64,000 nucleotides of DNA, taken from NCBI GenBank assembly GCA_010909165.1, contig VJWM01000116.1:310001-374000 (forward strand), given 5' to 3'. The position numbers and the translations under genes were made by a program. Source of the stretch: Anthoceros angustus. Taxonomy: Eukaryota > Streptophyta > Anthocerotopsida > Anthocerotales > Anthocerotaceae. Below, one piece after another: positions 46,926 through 57,096 of the stretch (the stretch's first letter is position 1; each line of letters opens with the position of its first letter). The notes beneath the pieces are model-generated. The model was not told where the DNA came from. It ran no database searches and worked only from the letters and a program-made list of their open reading frames with translations.

Positions 46926-47744
46926 CTAGCTGGCCGGCACGACCTTGAGGAGCTCGATATCGAAGAGCAAGGTCTTGTCGATCAGGCCCTGATTCTTCAA
47001 CACGAAATCCAGAGCTCGCTGGCCCGAGAACGTGGTGGGCCTGGGGCCGCTCTTGCCGAAATCGTTGTCAGGGTAGCCGAGCGTCGGGGGCACCAGAATT
47101 CTCCTCACTCCGCCAACGCGCATGCTTGCCACAGCCTCCTCGAAGGCCGGAATAACCTCAGCCTGCCCGAGCTTGAACCTGAAGAAATCCTTCTCGTTGC
47201 CTTCGAACGATCCCCCCTTGGCCTTGTTCCTGGCCTCGAAAATGCGGCCGTAGTAGCCGATGGTGTAGCCGTCCCAGTCCACCACCACCGTCTCCCCGCG
47301 CTGCGGCACAGCCCCAGACCCCGCCCTGAGATCCTTGTACTGCAGCCCGCTCTCAGTCTGGGTGTAGTCCGGGTACTTGGTGATGGTCTTGCCGTAATCC
47401 TTGCCCCGCAAAGCCGGCATGTCCGTATACTCCCCGGCACGCGCATTCTCCACTCCTTGCGCGACCGCAGCCGCCATCGCCGCCGCGCCAGCTGCTGCGA
47501 ATCTGCACACGCTTCGCCGGCTGAGCACAGCCGGTCCATCGCCCTCGTCTCGGCCATCCCTCCCGCTCTCGGTGCCGCATGAGGCGCTTGCAATCAGCGG
47601 AGTGAAAGACCGGGCTTTTGCCTTTGCGCGTGCAAGTGAGGGAATCGTCGACGACGCTGGGTGCAAGCAGGACGATGAGGAAAGGGCCGTCTCCGGAGCC
47701 GGGGCCCCGGCAGGCAGGGTCGAGCAGGAGCATGCCAGCGCCAT
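46926..47744 (-). CDS. FKBP19: FKBP-type peptidyl-prolyl isomerase FKBP19, thylakoid lumen
   Basis: An intronless 272-residue precursor. A Ser/Ala-rich transit peptide precedes a twin-arginine lumenal signal (RR at 76-77, then RFAAAGAAAMAAAVAQG). The FKBP domain reads YTQTESGLQYKDL, VVVDWDGYTIGYYGRIFEARN, EVIPAFEEAVASMRVGGVRR and LGYPDNDFGKSGPRP, with the C-terminal LIDKTLLFDIELLKV. The extended loop between GYTIGYYG and FEARN is diagnostic of FKBP19. By family it would be a lumenal prolyl isomerase imported by the Tat system, but many lumenal FKBPs have weak activity. The frame opens further upstream to a GTG; the ATG at 47744 was chosen. Confidence 0.93.
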   Translation of the reverse strand: MALACSCSTLPAGAPAPETALSSSSCLHPASSTIPSLARAKAKARSFTPLIASASCGTESGRDGRDEGDGPAVLSRRSVCRFAAAGAAAMAAAVAQGVENARAGEYTDMPALRGKDYGKTITKYPDYTQTESGLQYKDLRAGSGAVPQRGETVVVDWDGYTIGYYGRIFEARNKAKGGSFEGNEKDFFRFKLGQAEVIPAFEEAVASMRVGGVRRILVPPTLGYPDNDFGKSGPRPTTFSGQRALDFVLKNQGLIDKTLLFDIELLKVVPAS

Positions 47745-48239
47745 ATTAGCTGTGGCGCAGCTGCAGCGGCACGGCCATGTGTTCAGGCTAGCCCGTTTGA
47801 TAATAGCTGGAACCCTTTTCACACTGCAGGATGGCCGCGTCTACCACTCAAACTGGCCCTCCGCTTAGGTCATTCGCTCATCGCGAAATTTGGTTTTGCT
47901 TCTTGCGTCGCAGATTACTGCGAGGGAGGTAGATTCCAGATGCCTCGCCGATTCCAGCGCATCGGAGCATTCTGGAATCCTACTGCCGGCGTGCAAGGAT
48001 GGAAGACTATAGCTGAGGTGTGAAGTGGTAGTGAATTCAGCGCCCGGGATGCCGGAGTGTTGATGTAGTGGTGGAGTGGAGGATCGGGAATGCCGTCGTT
48101 TTTTGGTGGAGATTAGAAGGTGGGAGGACGGTTAGGATCGGCTGGTGTGGTGCATTCTGTGCAGGATGGAAGGACGGGTGGCCTGGTGCAGCTGATTCGA
48201 GATACAGCGGTGGTGATCCGCTGATCTCGGGGGAAGAGC
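47745..48239. other. Divergent promoter, FKBP19 / MTPC4
   Basis: About 495 bases between divergent starts, rich in ggtgg phrases near 48060-48160. No defined element is recognised. Confidence 0.4.
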
Positions 48240-51159
48240 ATGGTTCAGCGCGCTGCTGGTAGGATCGTCAGTGGCAAGCAGCTGCATCGGCTGTGCCGCC
48301 GCATTTTGGTTGGAGATGCCTGCGGGTGGCTCAGTCTGGTGAAAAATGTGGATGTGGCTGCCGTTCCTGCTGCCTCGCCCGATGGTAGTTGGTATTCCGA
48401 TGGGACGGGTAGCTTCTGGAGGCATGAAATTTCAAAGCTTGATTCGTCAGAGCTTGGGCACGCAGATTACAGGGGTGCTGAAGTTTCCTTCAATCACAGG
48501 TCTGAAGTGCTTAACCGGTGGAAGCGGCTGGGAGCAGCTGTTAGTGGGAGGGATTTGGTTAAGGATGATGCCGGGGAATGCAGGGTAGCACCTGAGGGGA
48601 GATCGGCACGTGAGCACCAAGGTGCCAGGCTTTTGTATGGACACAGTGTTGGAGGATGTGTGAAGGCAGGAAAAGGCGTTTTGTCGCCTTCAACTCGTAC
48701 TCTGGCTGGCAGAGTACCACTGCAGCTTCAGTTTTACGATGTTGCACGGTCCAGAGGTATTATTTTCACTCTCTTCTTGCGCTTGTTGCACTCTTTTGAG
48801 AGCCATGCACACCCTTGGTGTCTTATGGAATTATCCTCTGTTCGCAATCTGCAAGATGGTGGAGCTCTTGATGTCACGCAGAAAGTGATAGTGGACTCTT
48901 AACTGCAGTGCATTGCATGCAGCGTTCAGCTCCGATGCGGTGGAGAGCTCCAAGGATCAGATACCGGTTCCCGATTCCCATGTGCACAGGTACGATTTTG
49001 GTTGAGAGAAGCAGCACTGTGTTGGGGTTCTTGCTTTGGTTGCAACTGACGTTGTTGCTTCTGTCTCTGCAGCCAAAGGGCGGTTGTCACAGCACTGTGG
49101 TGCAACTTCTTGGTTTTCAGTTTGAAGATCGGGGTATGGATGTACACTGCCAGCCATGTCATGCTGGCTGAAGCTGTTCATTCTTTAGCTGACCTTGCTA
49201 ATCAGGTACAGTCGCCCTCAACTGCTAGGTTTGGATGTCTTCTGTGGTCATTCTGATATAGGTTTGTCATCAGGGCCTTTTGGCATATGGTCTTGTGAGC
49301 TCACGCCGCGCTCCTGACGCCCTCCACCCGTACGTTCCAAGCCTCTGTCTTTTCATCGTGCTGTGATGTGAGAGTGTGATAAGCGAACACCAAGTGTTTG
49401 CTTCTCTAACCTGTCCATCTGCGTTGTTAGATATGGCTACCAGAAGGAGCGTTTTGTTTGGTCCTTAATTTCTGCAGTTGGAATATTTTGCCTTGGCTCT
49501 GGTGCAACAATTGTCCATGGCATACAACATCTCTGGGATGCTCAGGTGACTCATGTTCCGCATACCTCATGTCAATGAGAGTGTAGGTTATTTAGCAGTT
49601 CTTGGGTGGGTTCCCCCTTGGCTCGCATCACCTGTTTTGCACTTCGTATGCAGCCTTTGGAGCATGTCGGCATTGCAGCTGCTGTGATTGGAGGCTCAGT
49701 AATCATGGAAGGTGACTCCAGATGACAACTTCCAGTCAGTGTTAATGTGCCCATGAATTCTGTTCAGATTTTCATATCGAAGGTGCTCTTTACCCTGTGT
49801 CTGCTTTCCTCTTCTAGGGGCTTCACTCCTGGTGGCTCTTAGTGCTGTGCGAAAAGGAGCTGCAGCAGAAGGCATGACCGTGAAGGAGTATCTTTGGCGA
49901 GGTCATGATCCTACCTCCGTTGCTGTGCTCATGGAGGTAATGCCTAATGGGAATGGTTTGTTTCTAAGTAGCTTGTGACGAACAGCTTCCTTTTCTTGAT
50001 TCCTGACAGAACTTCCCACTTGTAACTCATATCGCTTTGTGAAGCAGTCAGCAATTTGCTCAAAGTTTTACTGTGATGTTAATAATTGCAGGATGGTGCA
50101 GCCGTAACCGGACTGGCTATTGCTGCTTTAACTTTAGCAGCTGTTCAAGCAACGGGCAATCCAATTTGGGATCCTATTGGTTCTATCGTGGTGGGGAATT
50201 TGCTTGGGGTGGTAAGTTGCAACTGTGGAGTTGTTCATTGTAGTGCGACAGAACTTGTTGACACTCCATGACATCAATTGGATGTTTTGCTGGTGGCATT
50301 CACGAGTTGAATTGCTGCCTGTACAGGTGGCGATTTTCCTTATTCAAAGGAACAGACAGGCACTCATTGGTCGGTCTATTGAAGATAAGGACATGAAGAG
50401 GATCATAAAGATGTTATCGAGTCACTCGGTATGCTAGTGCTTGTCGCCTACTCTCTGCGTGCCTCTCTTTGGCTTTGTCCTCTTAACAGCTTGACCTCGT
50501 TCCCCTACACATAGGTCGTTGATGCCGTCTATGACTGTAAGAGCGAGGTGATTGGCCCAGGGCAGTACAGGTTCAAAGCTGAAATAGGTTCTGTACCCCT
50601 GCCCTTGGCCATGCTTTCAACTGTATCATACCCATCATGGTAGCATGGCACTGATTTTCAATACCCTGTGTCCTGAAGATTTCAATGGAGTTCAGATAGT
50701 ACAGAACTACCTGGAAAGAACTGGTCGGGCCGCATGGATAAGAGAGGTACATGGTGTGCAAGCATGTGAAAGTTATGTGCTTGAGACTGTCTATGGCTGA
50801 GCCGATTCCTTCCACCATCGCTTTCAGTTCACGGCGGCAGTGACTGATCCGAGAGACGGCGCTATGGACATTGTGATGGCAAATTATGGTTTGCACTGCA
50901 CCTGCACCCTCCCTCACTAGCGCTGACAGAATTGTGGGTGGGATGCAAGCTTCTCGGTCAGGAAACCTGACGCCGCTCCTGTTGCGTTTCAGGAGAAGAG
51001 GTGGTGTCGGCCATTGGAAGTGAAATCGACAGGTTGGAGAAGGAGATCCAGCTTCTCGTACCCGGCATCCGGCACGTTGATATTGAGGTTCACAACCCAA
51101 AGGGTCCTACTCCAAGGGAGAAGTTCTACTCCAACTTCATGGACGAATTTGGGAAATGA
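48240..51159 (+). CDS. MTPC4: Cation-diffusion-facilitator metal transporter (MTPC4 type)
   Basis: About 13 exons. Exon 1 (48240-48756) is a poorly conserved N-terminus, possibly a targeting sequence. Exon 3 (49073-49205) encodes QRAVVTALWCNFLVFSLKIGVWMYTASHVMLAEAVHSLADLANQ with the metal-site HSLAD. Later exons encode YGYQKERFVWSLISAVGIFCLGSGATIVHG, WRGHDPTSVAVLMEDGAAVTGLAIAA, NPIWDPIGSIVVGNLLG, FLIQRNRQALIGR and VVDAVYDCKSEVIGPGQYRFKAE. The end is GIRHVDIEVHNPKG. Six transmembrane helices plus a cytosolic domain are typical; by family it moves Zn2+ against H+. It matches ZnT9-related MTPC4 of plants; zinc transport is inferred. Exon borders in the middle are approximate. Confidence 0.9.
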
Positions 51160-51380
51160 CCAAGTTTAGGCTCCAATTTAACGCCCGAGTTTGGGAACTC
51201 CCTTGTGGGAAATAATTCCAGCAGATGCGAATTTCATAATTGTCTGAAATGTGTTTCGTTTTCTTAACAAACTACTTTCGGTTTCTGTACATCAACAATC
51301 AAACGAGGCTTCACGATCTCACCGATTGCATCCCAAGCAAAACACGGTGACAGCGGCCGGTTTCTGCACCAGTTCTATCT
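51160..51380. other. Convergent 3' spacer
   Basis: 221 bases between the MTPC4 and glycine-rich protein stop codons; nothing is recognised. Confidence 0.35.
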
Positions 51381-52074
51381 CTACTTCTTCCATTTCTTAA
51401 ACTTCTTCCCACCAAAGAACCCTTTCTTCCCCAATTTGAAGTGACCTTTGTGCTTTCCATGCTTGCCGTGCGAGTAGTGTCCATGTCCCACCTTGAGTCC
51501 ACTATGCCCATAACCATGCTTGTAATCACCATGCCCGTGCGAATGGCTTGAGTGTCCCACAGCATACCCGAGTGCAGCCGGCGCAACACCGTGCACAAGG
51601 TCGTGGCCGCCGTGGGCCTTCCCAGGCTTACCACCTGCACAACGACGCGCCACTGTCACTCGAATCTGGCCAAGCACAGAAATCAAACGCAAGCAAAAGA
51701 AGATCCAAGACAAAAACACCACCGAGAGTCTCATTACCATGTGCACCAGCCGAGTGCGCACCAGAATAGCCGGCCGGATAGCCAGCGGGAGGGTAACCGG
51801 CGGGAGGGTAGCCAGCGGGAGGATAGCCAGCCGGCGCCGGGGGATATCCAGCATGGCCAACCGCAGCGGGCGGGTAGCCAGCGGGAGGATATCCTGCCGG
51901 AACCGGAGGCGCATGTCCGTAGGGAGGTGCTGCGGGAGGATAGCCTGGCTGACCGGGAGGAGGATACCCCGCCGGAGGATACCCTGGTTGCCCCGGAGGA
52001 GGATAGCCTGGTTGCCCCGGCGGGTAGCCATAGCCACCACCCGGAGGAGGATACCCTGGTTGCCGCGAATCCAT
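51381..52074 (-). CDS. Glycine-rich protein A3-like (GYPP-repeat, His/Gly/Lys-rich tail)
   Basis: Two exons join over a GT-AG intron of about 110 bases. Exon 1 encodes repeated PGYPP(A/P)GYPP units over about 110 residues. Exon 2 encodes GKAHGGHDLVHGVAPAALGYAVGHSSHSHGHG, then HYSHGKHGKHKGHFKLGKK, with the Lys-rich end KKFKKWKK. This plan of a Tyr/Pro/Gly head, a short hydrophobic AALGYAVGH part and a His/Lys-rich tail is typical of plant GRP A3-like and XYPPX-repeat proteins. They are linked to stress responses and membrane-associated scaffolding, but a biochemical role is not established. The start at 52074 (MDSRQPGYPP) is unambiguous. Confidence 0.85.
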
Positions 52075-52429
52075 TGCACACAACACTTACAAGCTCGAGA
52101 GCGAGCTCCTCAGATCTGCAGGACGGGAAATATCACACTTGCATTCCGCTGCGGAATCTGCACACCTCGGGTCCCGGGACTCGGAAGACGGCGCCAAGCT
52201 CGAGCGCGTTACAGTCGTCGACGCGTCTAAGGTACCTGGCTCGCACCAGTGTCGCGCTCCCAATCGTGGCTGCTAATTTCTACGATTGGTACTGGCGGGC
52301 CCGCGCAAATGACGTCACCTTGGATACGCGCTCCGCGCATTTCTTTTTTTCCAGTCCCTTTATTTGGTAATTCCCCCATTTTCCTGTAGGTCACCTGCTT
52401 GGCCATGTAGAGCTCATTCTCGCAGCGGA

Positions 52430-52676
52430 TAGCGCCGCGTCGGCAGCAAGACAGGACGAAGCGTGTGCCTTTTTTCCGTTACACGCTTTTACACACATAC
52501 ATGCTCCGATGGCGTCCTCGATGGTAACGAAGACCTGCACCCGCACAAGGATTGAAGGATGCCACGGCTCCGTGACAAAAACGTCAAGGCGGCAAGAAGT
52601 TCGGAATCGTTGCAACAAGTGTTCGTGCTGCAAGCAGCAAGCTGAGGGCCCTCCAGCAGGTCACGTTTCTTACAGG
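52430..52676 (+). repeat. Diverged direct duplicate, left copy
   Basis: This segment shares an ordered series of phrases with 57455-57690: ggcagcaagacagga, gaagcgtgtgc, tccgttaca, cacaaggattg, aacgtca(a/g)ggcggcaagaa and gtgctgcaagc. The orientation is the same and indels are small. Confidence 0.75.
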
Positions 52677-53162
52677 TGGACGGAGTGATTGATAAGAATC
52701 AGCTTCACTAACGGCGGAATCCAGTGGGATTATGTTCTTCTCATGGCAACGTTTGAAGAGGATCCGCACAGCCCCTAAGATTACAGCCCAGCAAGGGCCT
52801 GGTAAGACAGGTGGGGTTAACAAGGGTGAGGTTCAAGATAGTTTGATCCAAGCAATATGAAGGCCGGAAGATAGTACTATCAAATGCTAAACGATTATGG
52901 CCTGAGCTTCCAAGAGTGGCGTCCTTTTAAACCTTTCAAACATGCCGGGAACACAATTCCTGGATCCCTTAGGTCATAAGCAGTCCTTTTCATGTAGCTT
53001 CTTTGGCGCATCACACCATTGCTAGTTCTTGAGCCAACGTCAATCTCGTCCTTGCTGGCGCTGATCTACGAATGTTGGTTTCGATCTCCATTGTGGTCAT
53101 TTATGCAAACGTGAAAGTTGTTTTCTTCCTTCCCAAAGTGGCATCATTTTAATCATGCGAGC

Positions 53163-53490
53163 ACACAATTGGCAAAACCCCATGGGCCATGTTTGGTGCA
53201 TGAGCACAGTTCTTGCTATGTAGCTTCATAGGCGCATTACACAGCACACAATTATCAAACACCATGGACCATATTTGGTGCATGAGCACAGTTCTTGCTA
53301 TGTAGCTTCATAGGCGCATTACACAGCACACAATTTCGAAACCCCATGGGCCATGTTTGGTGCATGAGCACAGTTCTTGCTATGTAGCTTCATAGGCGCA
53401 TTACACACCACACAATTGTCAAACTCCATGGGCCATGTTTGGTGCATGAGTTGTTCTTCCTACGTAGCTTCATAGATGCATTACACTATT
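53163..53490. repeat. Tandem repeat, about 82 bp x 4
   Basis: Copies begin near 53163, 53246, 53328 and 53409. Each contains ccatgg(g/a)ccat(g/a)tttggtgcatgag and cttgctatgtagcttcatag followed by gcgcattacac. An older, degraded copy is seen at about 52985-53020. Confidence 0.88.
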
Positions 53491-54281
53491 TACCATTATA
53501 CCGTTTATACTATTACTAGACTGTATAACTTCTTTGGCGCATTAAATGGAGAATATTCTCCATTTAGTGAGCATGTATTTACACTCTTTGCTCGAACATT
53601 CTCTGATTGTGGCAGAATTTTTCAAAACGGTCACAATTATGTTCAACCAATGGGATTTAAGTGGGTTGAAATTTGTCAATAACATTAAGTTGATTGGCCG
53701 CATGGCCCAATGGATGGGGCATTAGCTATACAAAACCATAGATTCTGGATTTCATCTCCAGCGTGGTCATCAAATTAAAAAGTGTTTGTCCTCATGAAGT
53801 AAAAGAACTGTTCCCGAACATGACATCATTTTAGACATGCGGGAACATAATAGTCAAACCCCACACGCCATGTACATATCCCTTGGTGCATGAGCAATGG
53901 GATTAAGGTTGACCCTTGGTGCATGAGCAATGGGTTAAGATTGATGGGTCGCATGGCCCAATTGATTGGTAAGGCTTGAAGAGTGATCCACAAAACACGT
54001 TTTTTTTTTAAATCGTCCCAAACACAACGAAACATGTTGCATGAGCAATGGGATTAAGGTAGATGGGTTGCATGGCCCAATTGATTGGTAGGATCTCAAA
54101 AGAGTGATCCACAAAATACGTTCTTTTTCAATCGTTCCAAACGCAATAAAACACGGTCTTTTTCAATCGCCCCTAACACAACAAAATGCGTTCTTTTCCA
54201 ATCGTCCCAAACAAAATACGTTCATCACTTAGACCCAATACTCAAACATTCCTAAAATATAGTTGGGCATTTTGGCAAAGG

Positions 54282-54835
54282 CCATGGTCATGCCTCCTTG
54301 GGCAACCGGTTCAACCTAATAGAACGATCACCGGTTGTCCCAAGCAAAATAGAAAGCTAAAGGTGGATTATCAAAATGGCAAACATTCATCATTCCGGAA
54401 GCACTAGGGAAAGAGAGTCATGGACTAAGTGGGGGCTTTTTGGCCAAGCCCATGGTCATACCTCCTTGCGCAACCGGTTCAACCTATGACGATCACCGGT
54501 CATCCCAAGCAAAATAGAAAGCTGGATGTGGATTATCAAAACGACAAACGTTCATCATTCCGCAGGCATTGGAGAAAAAGAGTCAAGGACTAGGTGCGGG
54601 CTTTTTTGGCCAAGCCCATGGTCATGCCTCCTTGGGCAACGGGTTCAACTTAGAGCGATCACCGGTCGTCCCAAGCAAAATAGAAAGCTGGATGTGGATT
54701 ATCAAAATGGCAAACATTCATCATTCCAGAGGCATTGGGGAAAGAGAGTCATAAAGCTAGATGTGGATGATCAAAATGGCAAACATTCATTATTCCAGAG
54801 GCATTGGGGAAAGAGAGTCATGGACTAAGCGGAGA
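54282..54835. repeat. Tandem repeat, about 167 bp x 3.4
   Basis: Copies begin near 54282, 54450 and 54616 with ccatggtcat(g/a)cctcctt. Each contains gatcaccggt, cccaagcaaaatagaaagct and a ggcaaacattcatcattcc part. The last copy carries an extra partial 58-base duplication at about 54752-54820. The spacing is 168 and 166 bases, a size common for plant satellites. Confidence 0.88.
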
Positions 54836-55510
54836 GGGTCATGCTTCCACCTTACAACGCAAATGACATATTTCACATTCTTTTCATGCTATACAAGTTT
54901 TAAAATATTGTGATTGTACCACTTTTCCCACTATTTATGGCTGGAAGTCATGCATGTGCATGTGGAAACTAGGCCCATCTTAATTTAAGATATTATTCTG
55001 CACATGTCAATGACTTCTTGTTTACTGGAAGCATGGAAAGTAAGGAATTACCCTGAATCTGAATTAACAAGTTAAGAAGTTAGTGGTAGAAAGAGAAATT
55101 GCTTAGGGCTTACGAAAGTTAGCCTGTTTAAGGTTCAAGAAGGCAGTTAAGTAGTTAAGGATGAAGTAAGCCCTCAAATATAAAAGGATGAGGTTAATCT
55201 TAAAGAGTTATTCGCTAGCACTTGTGCTATACTCTCCTTCATGAGAATTGGGGAATGAAGCGATTATGTTAGAGTCCAGTGGTGTATAATCATGGTGACA
55301 AATTTGTAGAATTTTTACTTGGGGCGACTTATTCTCCTATGATCTATGGACTCCTAGAACTAGGATCTATTGTTATCTTGAGTATAGTGTGGATTCATCT
55401 CTTGTTGTAAAGAAGCCACTGCATGTAATGATCTTTACACTACCTACATATATGGCAAGTATGTATTGCCCTCAGTTGCAGGTACACATATCGACGCCCT
55501 TTCTTGGGCT

Positions 55511-55535
55511 AAGGTCTACGAAATTCGTAGACCTT
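55511..55535. repeat. Perfect palindrome, 12-bp arms, 1-nt centre
   Basis: The arm aaggtctacgaa, a single central a, and the exact reverse complement form a 25-base palindrome. It lies only 6 bases upstream of a much longer one. Confidence 0.9.
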
Positions 55536-55541
55536 AAAAAT

Positions 55542-55640
55542 TCACACACTGTGCCCGTGCTTTTTGTAACCTTTGTTTGGTGAATGGATTCAATCCATTC
55601 ACCAAACAAAGGTTACAAAAAGCACCGGCACAGTGTGTGA
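55542..55640. repeat. Near-perfect 49-bp inverted repeat with 1-nt spacer
   Basis: The left arm 55542-55590 and right arm 55592-55640 are reverse complements, with one mismatch out of 49 and a single base (c, 55591) between them. The outer ends read tcacacactgtgcc and ggcacagtgtgtga. The centre reads gaatggatt c aatccattc. Confidence 0.95.
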
Positions 55641-55707
55641 GCTTTGCTCGTGTTGCAAATTGGCATGGCATATGCATGAAGTTCAATAGCGGAGGCGAAG
55701 GCCTTTG

Positions 55708-56673
55708 AAAGGCAAGACGGATCTTGGGGTGAAGGTGGAGAATGGTGACATGCTACGGATCGGCATTGGAGTGATCATCTACTTCAAGCAGACGTTATGA
55801 ATCCCCAATGACAAGCCCTACGACTCCCTCCCGCCAAGCCTGGGCTACTTCCCCATACAGAGAGTATCGGATTACGCCAACAAGGTGCCGTAGAGCTGGC
55901 GCAGGCATGGCAGGGTGTTCCTCCCCATGTACTTGCGGGAGGACATGTGGCTCAAAGCCAGTGGCAGCCTCTGGAATCCCAATGCCATGAAACTAGCTAT
56001 AGGCAAGGTGTGCGTACTGACGGGGAAGCCTTGGTCAGAGGAGCTGCACGTCGAGCCGCAAGACTACCTCGTGCTTCCCTCACACCCCCAGTGGTTGGAT
56101 GGCATCAACTCTGGCAAAGACACCATTTGCCAGCACATTGTCGTGCCGCTAGGTATGGGGTGCATTGTGCAATGCCAGGTGACTGACGAGGAGAAATTCG
56201 ACGCCCTCCAGATTTGCGTCTTCGAGCCCAAGGCTTATTCAGAAGTGTTTCCGGATGCAGCACCGGCAGCCGAGTTGGAAGTGGGGCTAGGGCTGGGAGC
56301 AAGAGGCTGCATGTCGCAAAAGATATGTGCTGAGAGAGACGGCCAACATGTGTGGGATCAATCCACATACACCAGGGTTTTTGTGCATTTGTGCAGTCCA
56401 ACCATGTAGCAGCACATCACGGGAGAGGCTCCGCCAGAATTGCCAGTGTCGGCCGAGACATATTTGTCTCATGGTTTGCCGTGGTTTGATGTGTACGATG
56501 AAGGGAGGGAGGGAGTGGATGCCTCTCCAACTGTCAAGACCTTGAAGGAGATGGACCAGCTTTTGGGCTTGGGTCCTAAGGTGCCTACTCGGGTCTCACT
56601 AGGCTTCTCAATGGAGCAAGAAGAAGGAGCGCTATGTAGGTATGTGCTTGCCAGGTTGTTGAAATGTTGGTGA
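55708..56673 (+). pseudogene. Decayed gene of a bacterial-type uncharacterised protein family
   Basis: One frame holds a long conserved-looking protein interrupted by three stops: TGA 55798-55800, TAG 55891-55893 and TAG 56407-56409. The pieces read KTDLGVKVENGDMLRIGIG, NDKPYDSLPPSLGYFPIQRV, SWRRHGRVFLPMYLREDMWL, MKLAIGKVCVLTGKPW, EPQDYLVLPSHPQWLDGI, PVSAETYLSHGLPWFDVYDE and LKEMDQL. This resembles a family of uncharacterised proteins I associate mainly with soil bacteria such as actinomycetes and myxobacteria; that is from memory and not checked. No intron consensus removes the stops. Function is unknown. The intact frame around the stops suggests fairly recent decay. Confidence 0.6.
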
Positions 56674-56884
56674 CGACAGATGTTGGTGATGACAGAAAAT
56701 GATAGCATAACTCTATTGGTGAAACTTGAAACTTTATTGATTGAGCGAGGACATATGGGCTCTCCCACTGCGTAGAGAGCATAACTCAACCTACCTCTGC
56801 AGGTAGTCTTAGAAGGCGTGTGGACATTGTCCTATGCGAATGGCCCAACATGGACACATGGTTGACTCCGCAGCATGCATTTGT
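56674..56884. other. Spacer between the pseudogene and LINE-like tail
   Basis: About 210 bases without recognisable content. The right end may already belong to the retroelement, because the frame running into it is open from about 56820. Confidence 0.35.
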
Positions 56885-57096
56885 CCAAATGGCTTTAGCC
56901 AAATGGACACACATTTATAAGAATGCCGTGATTAAGCATCCTGAGCTTAGATCGGTACTTAGATGGGTGCCTAAAGGGAGTGGATGCCCTTGGTGCAAGT
57001 AGCTTAGGCACACCATGGTACAAGTTGTTAAGTACCAAGTCCCATGACGGAAATCCGTCCTTAGTGGACTTAAATAAAATTCTTCTTCTTCTTCAT
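56885..57096 (+). mobile_element. 3' end of a non-LTR (LINE-like) retroelement
   Basis: The plus strand reads the end of an ORF (KWTHIYKNAVIKHPELRSVL then WVPKGSGCPWCK and a stop), a 3' UTR with ccatgacggaaatccgtcc, and an aaataaaattct (ttc)n tail. The same sequence is present inverted at 41238-41450. Two copies with the same 3' end and a simple-sequence tail indicate a target-primed retroelement family; reverse transcriptase is not in the window. Confidence 0.65.

Larger units (their letters stand above)
52075..55510. other. Repeat-rich intergenic block (left part)
   Basis: No gene is supported. The block begins with the GRP promoter and a 240-base copy (52430-52676) that recurs at 57455-57690. 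It continues with an 82-bp tandem array (53163-53490), scattered copies of an approximately 100-base unit (53880-54180, phrases around gcatgagcaatgggattaagg), and a 167-bp tandem array (54282-54835). From 54850 to 55510 the sequence is AT-rich and unremarkable. Confidence 0.55.
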
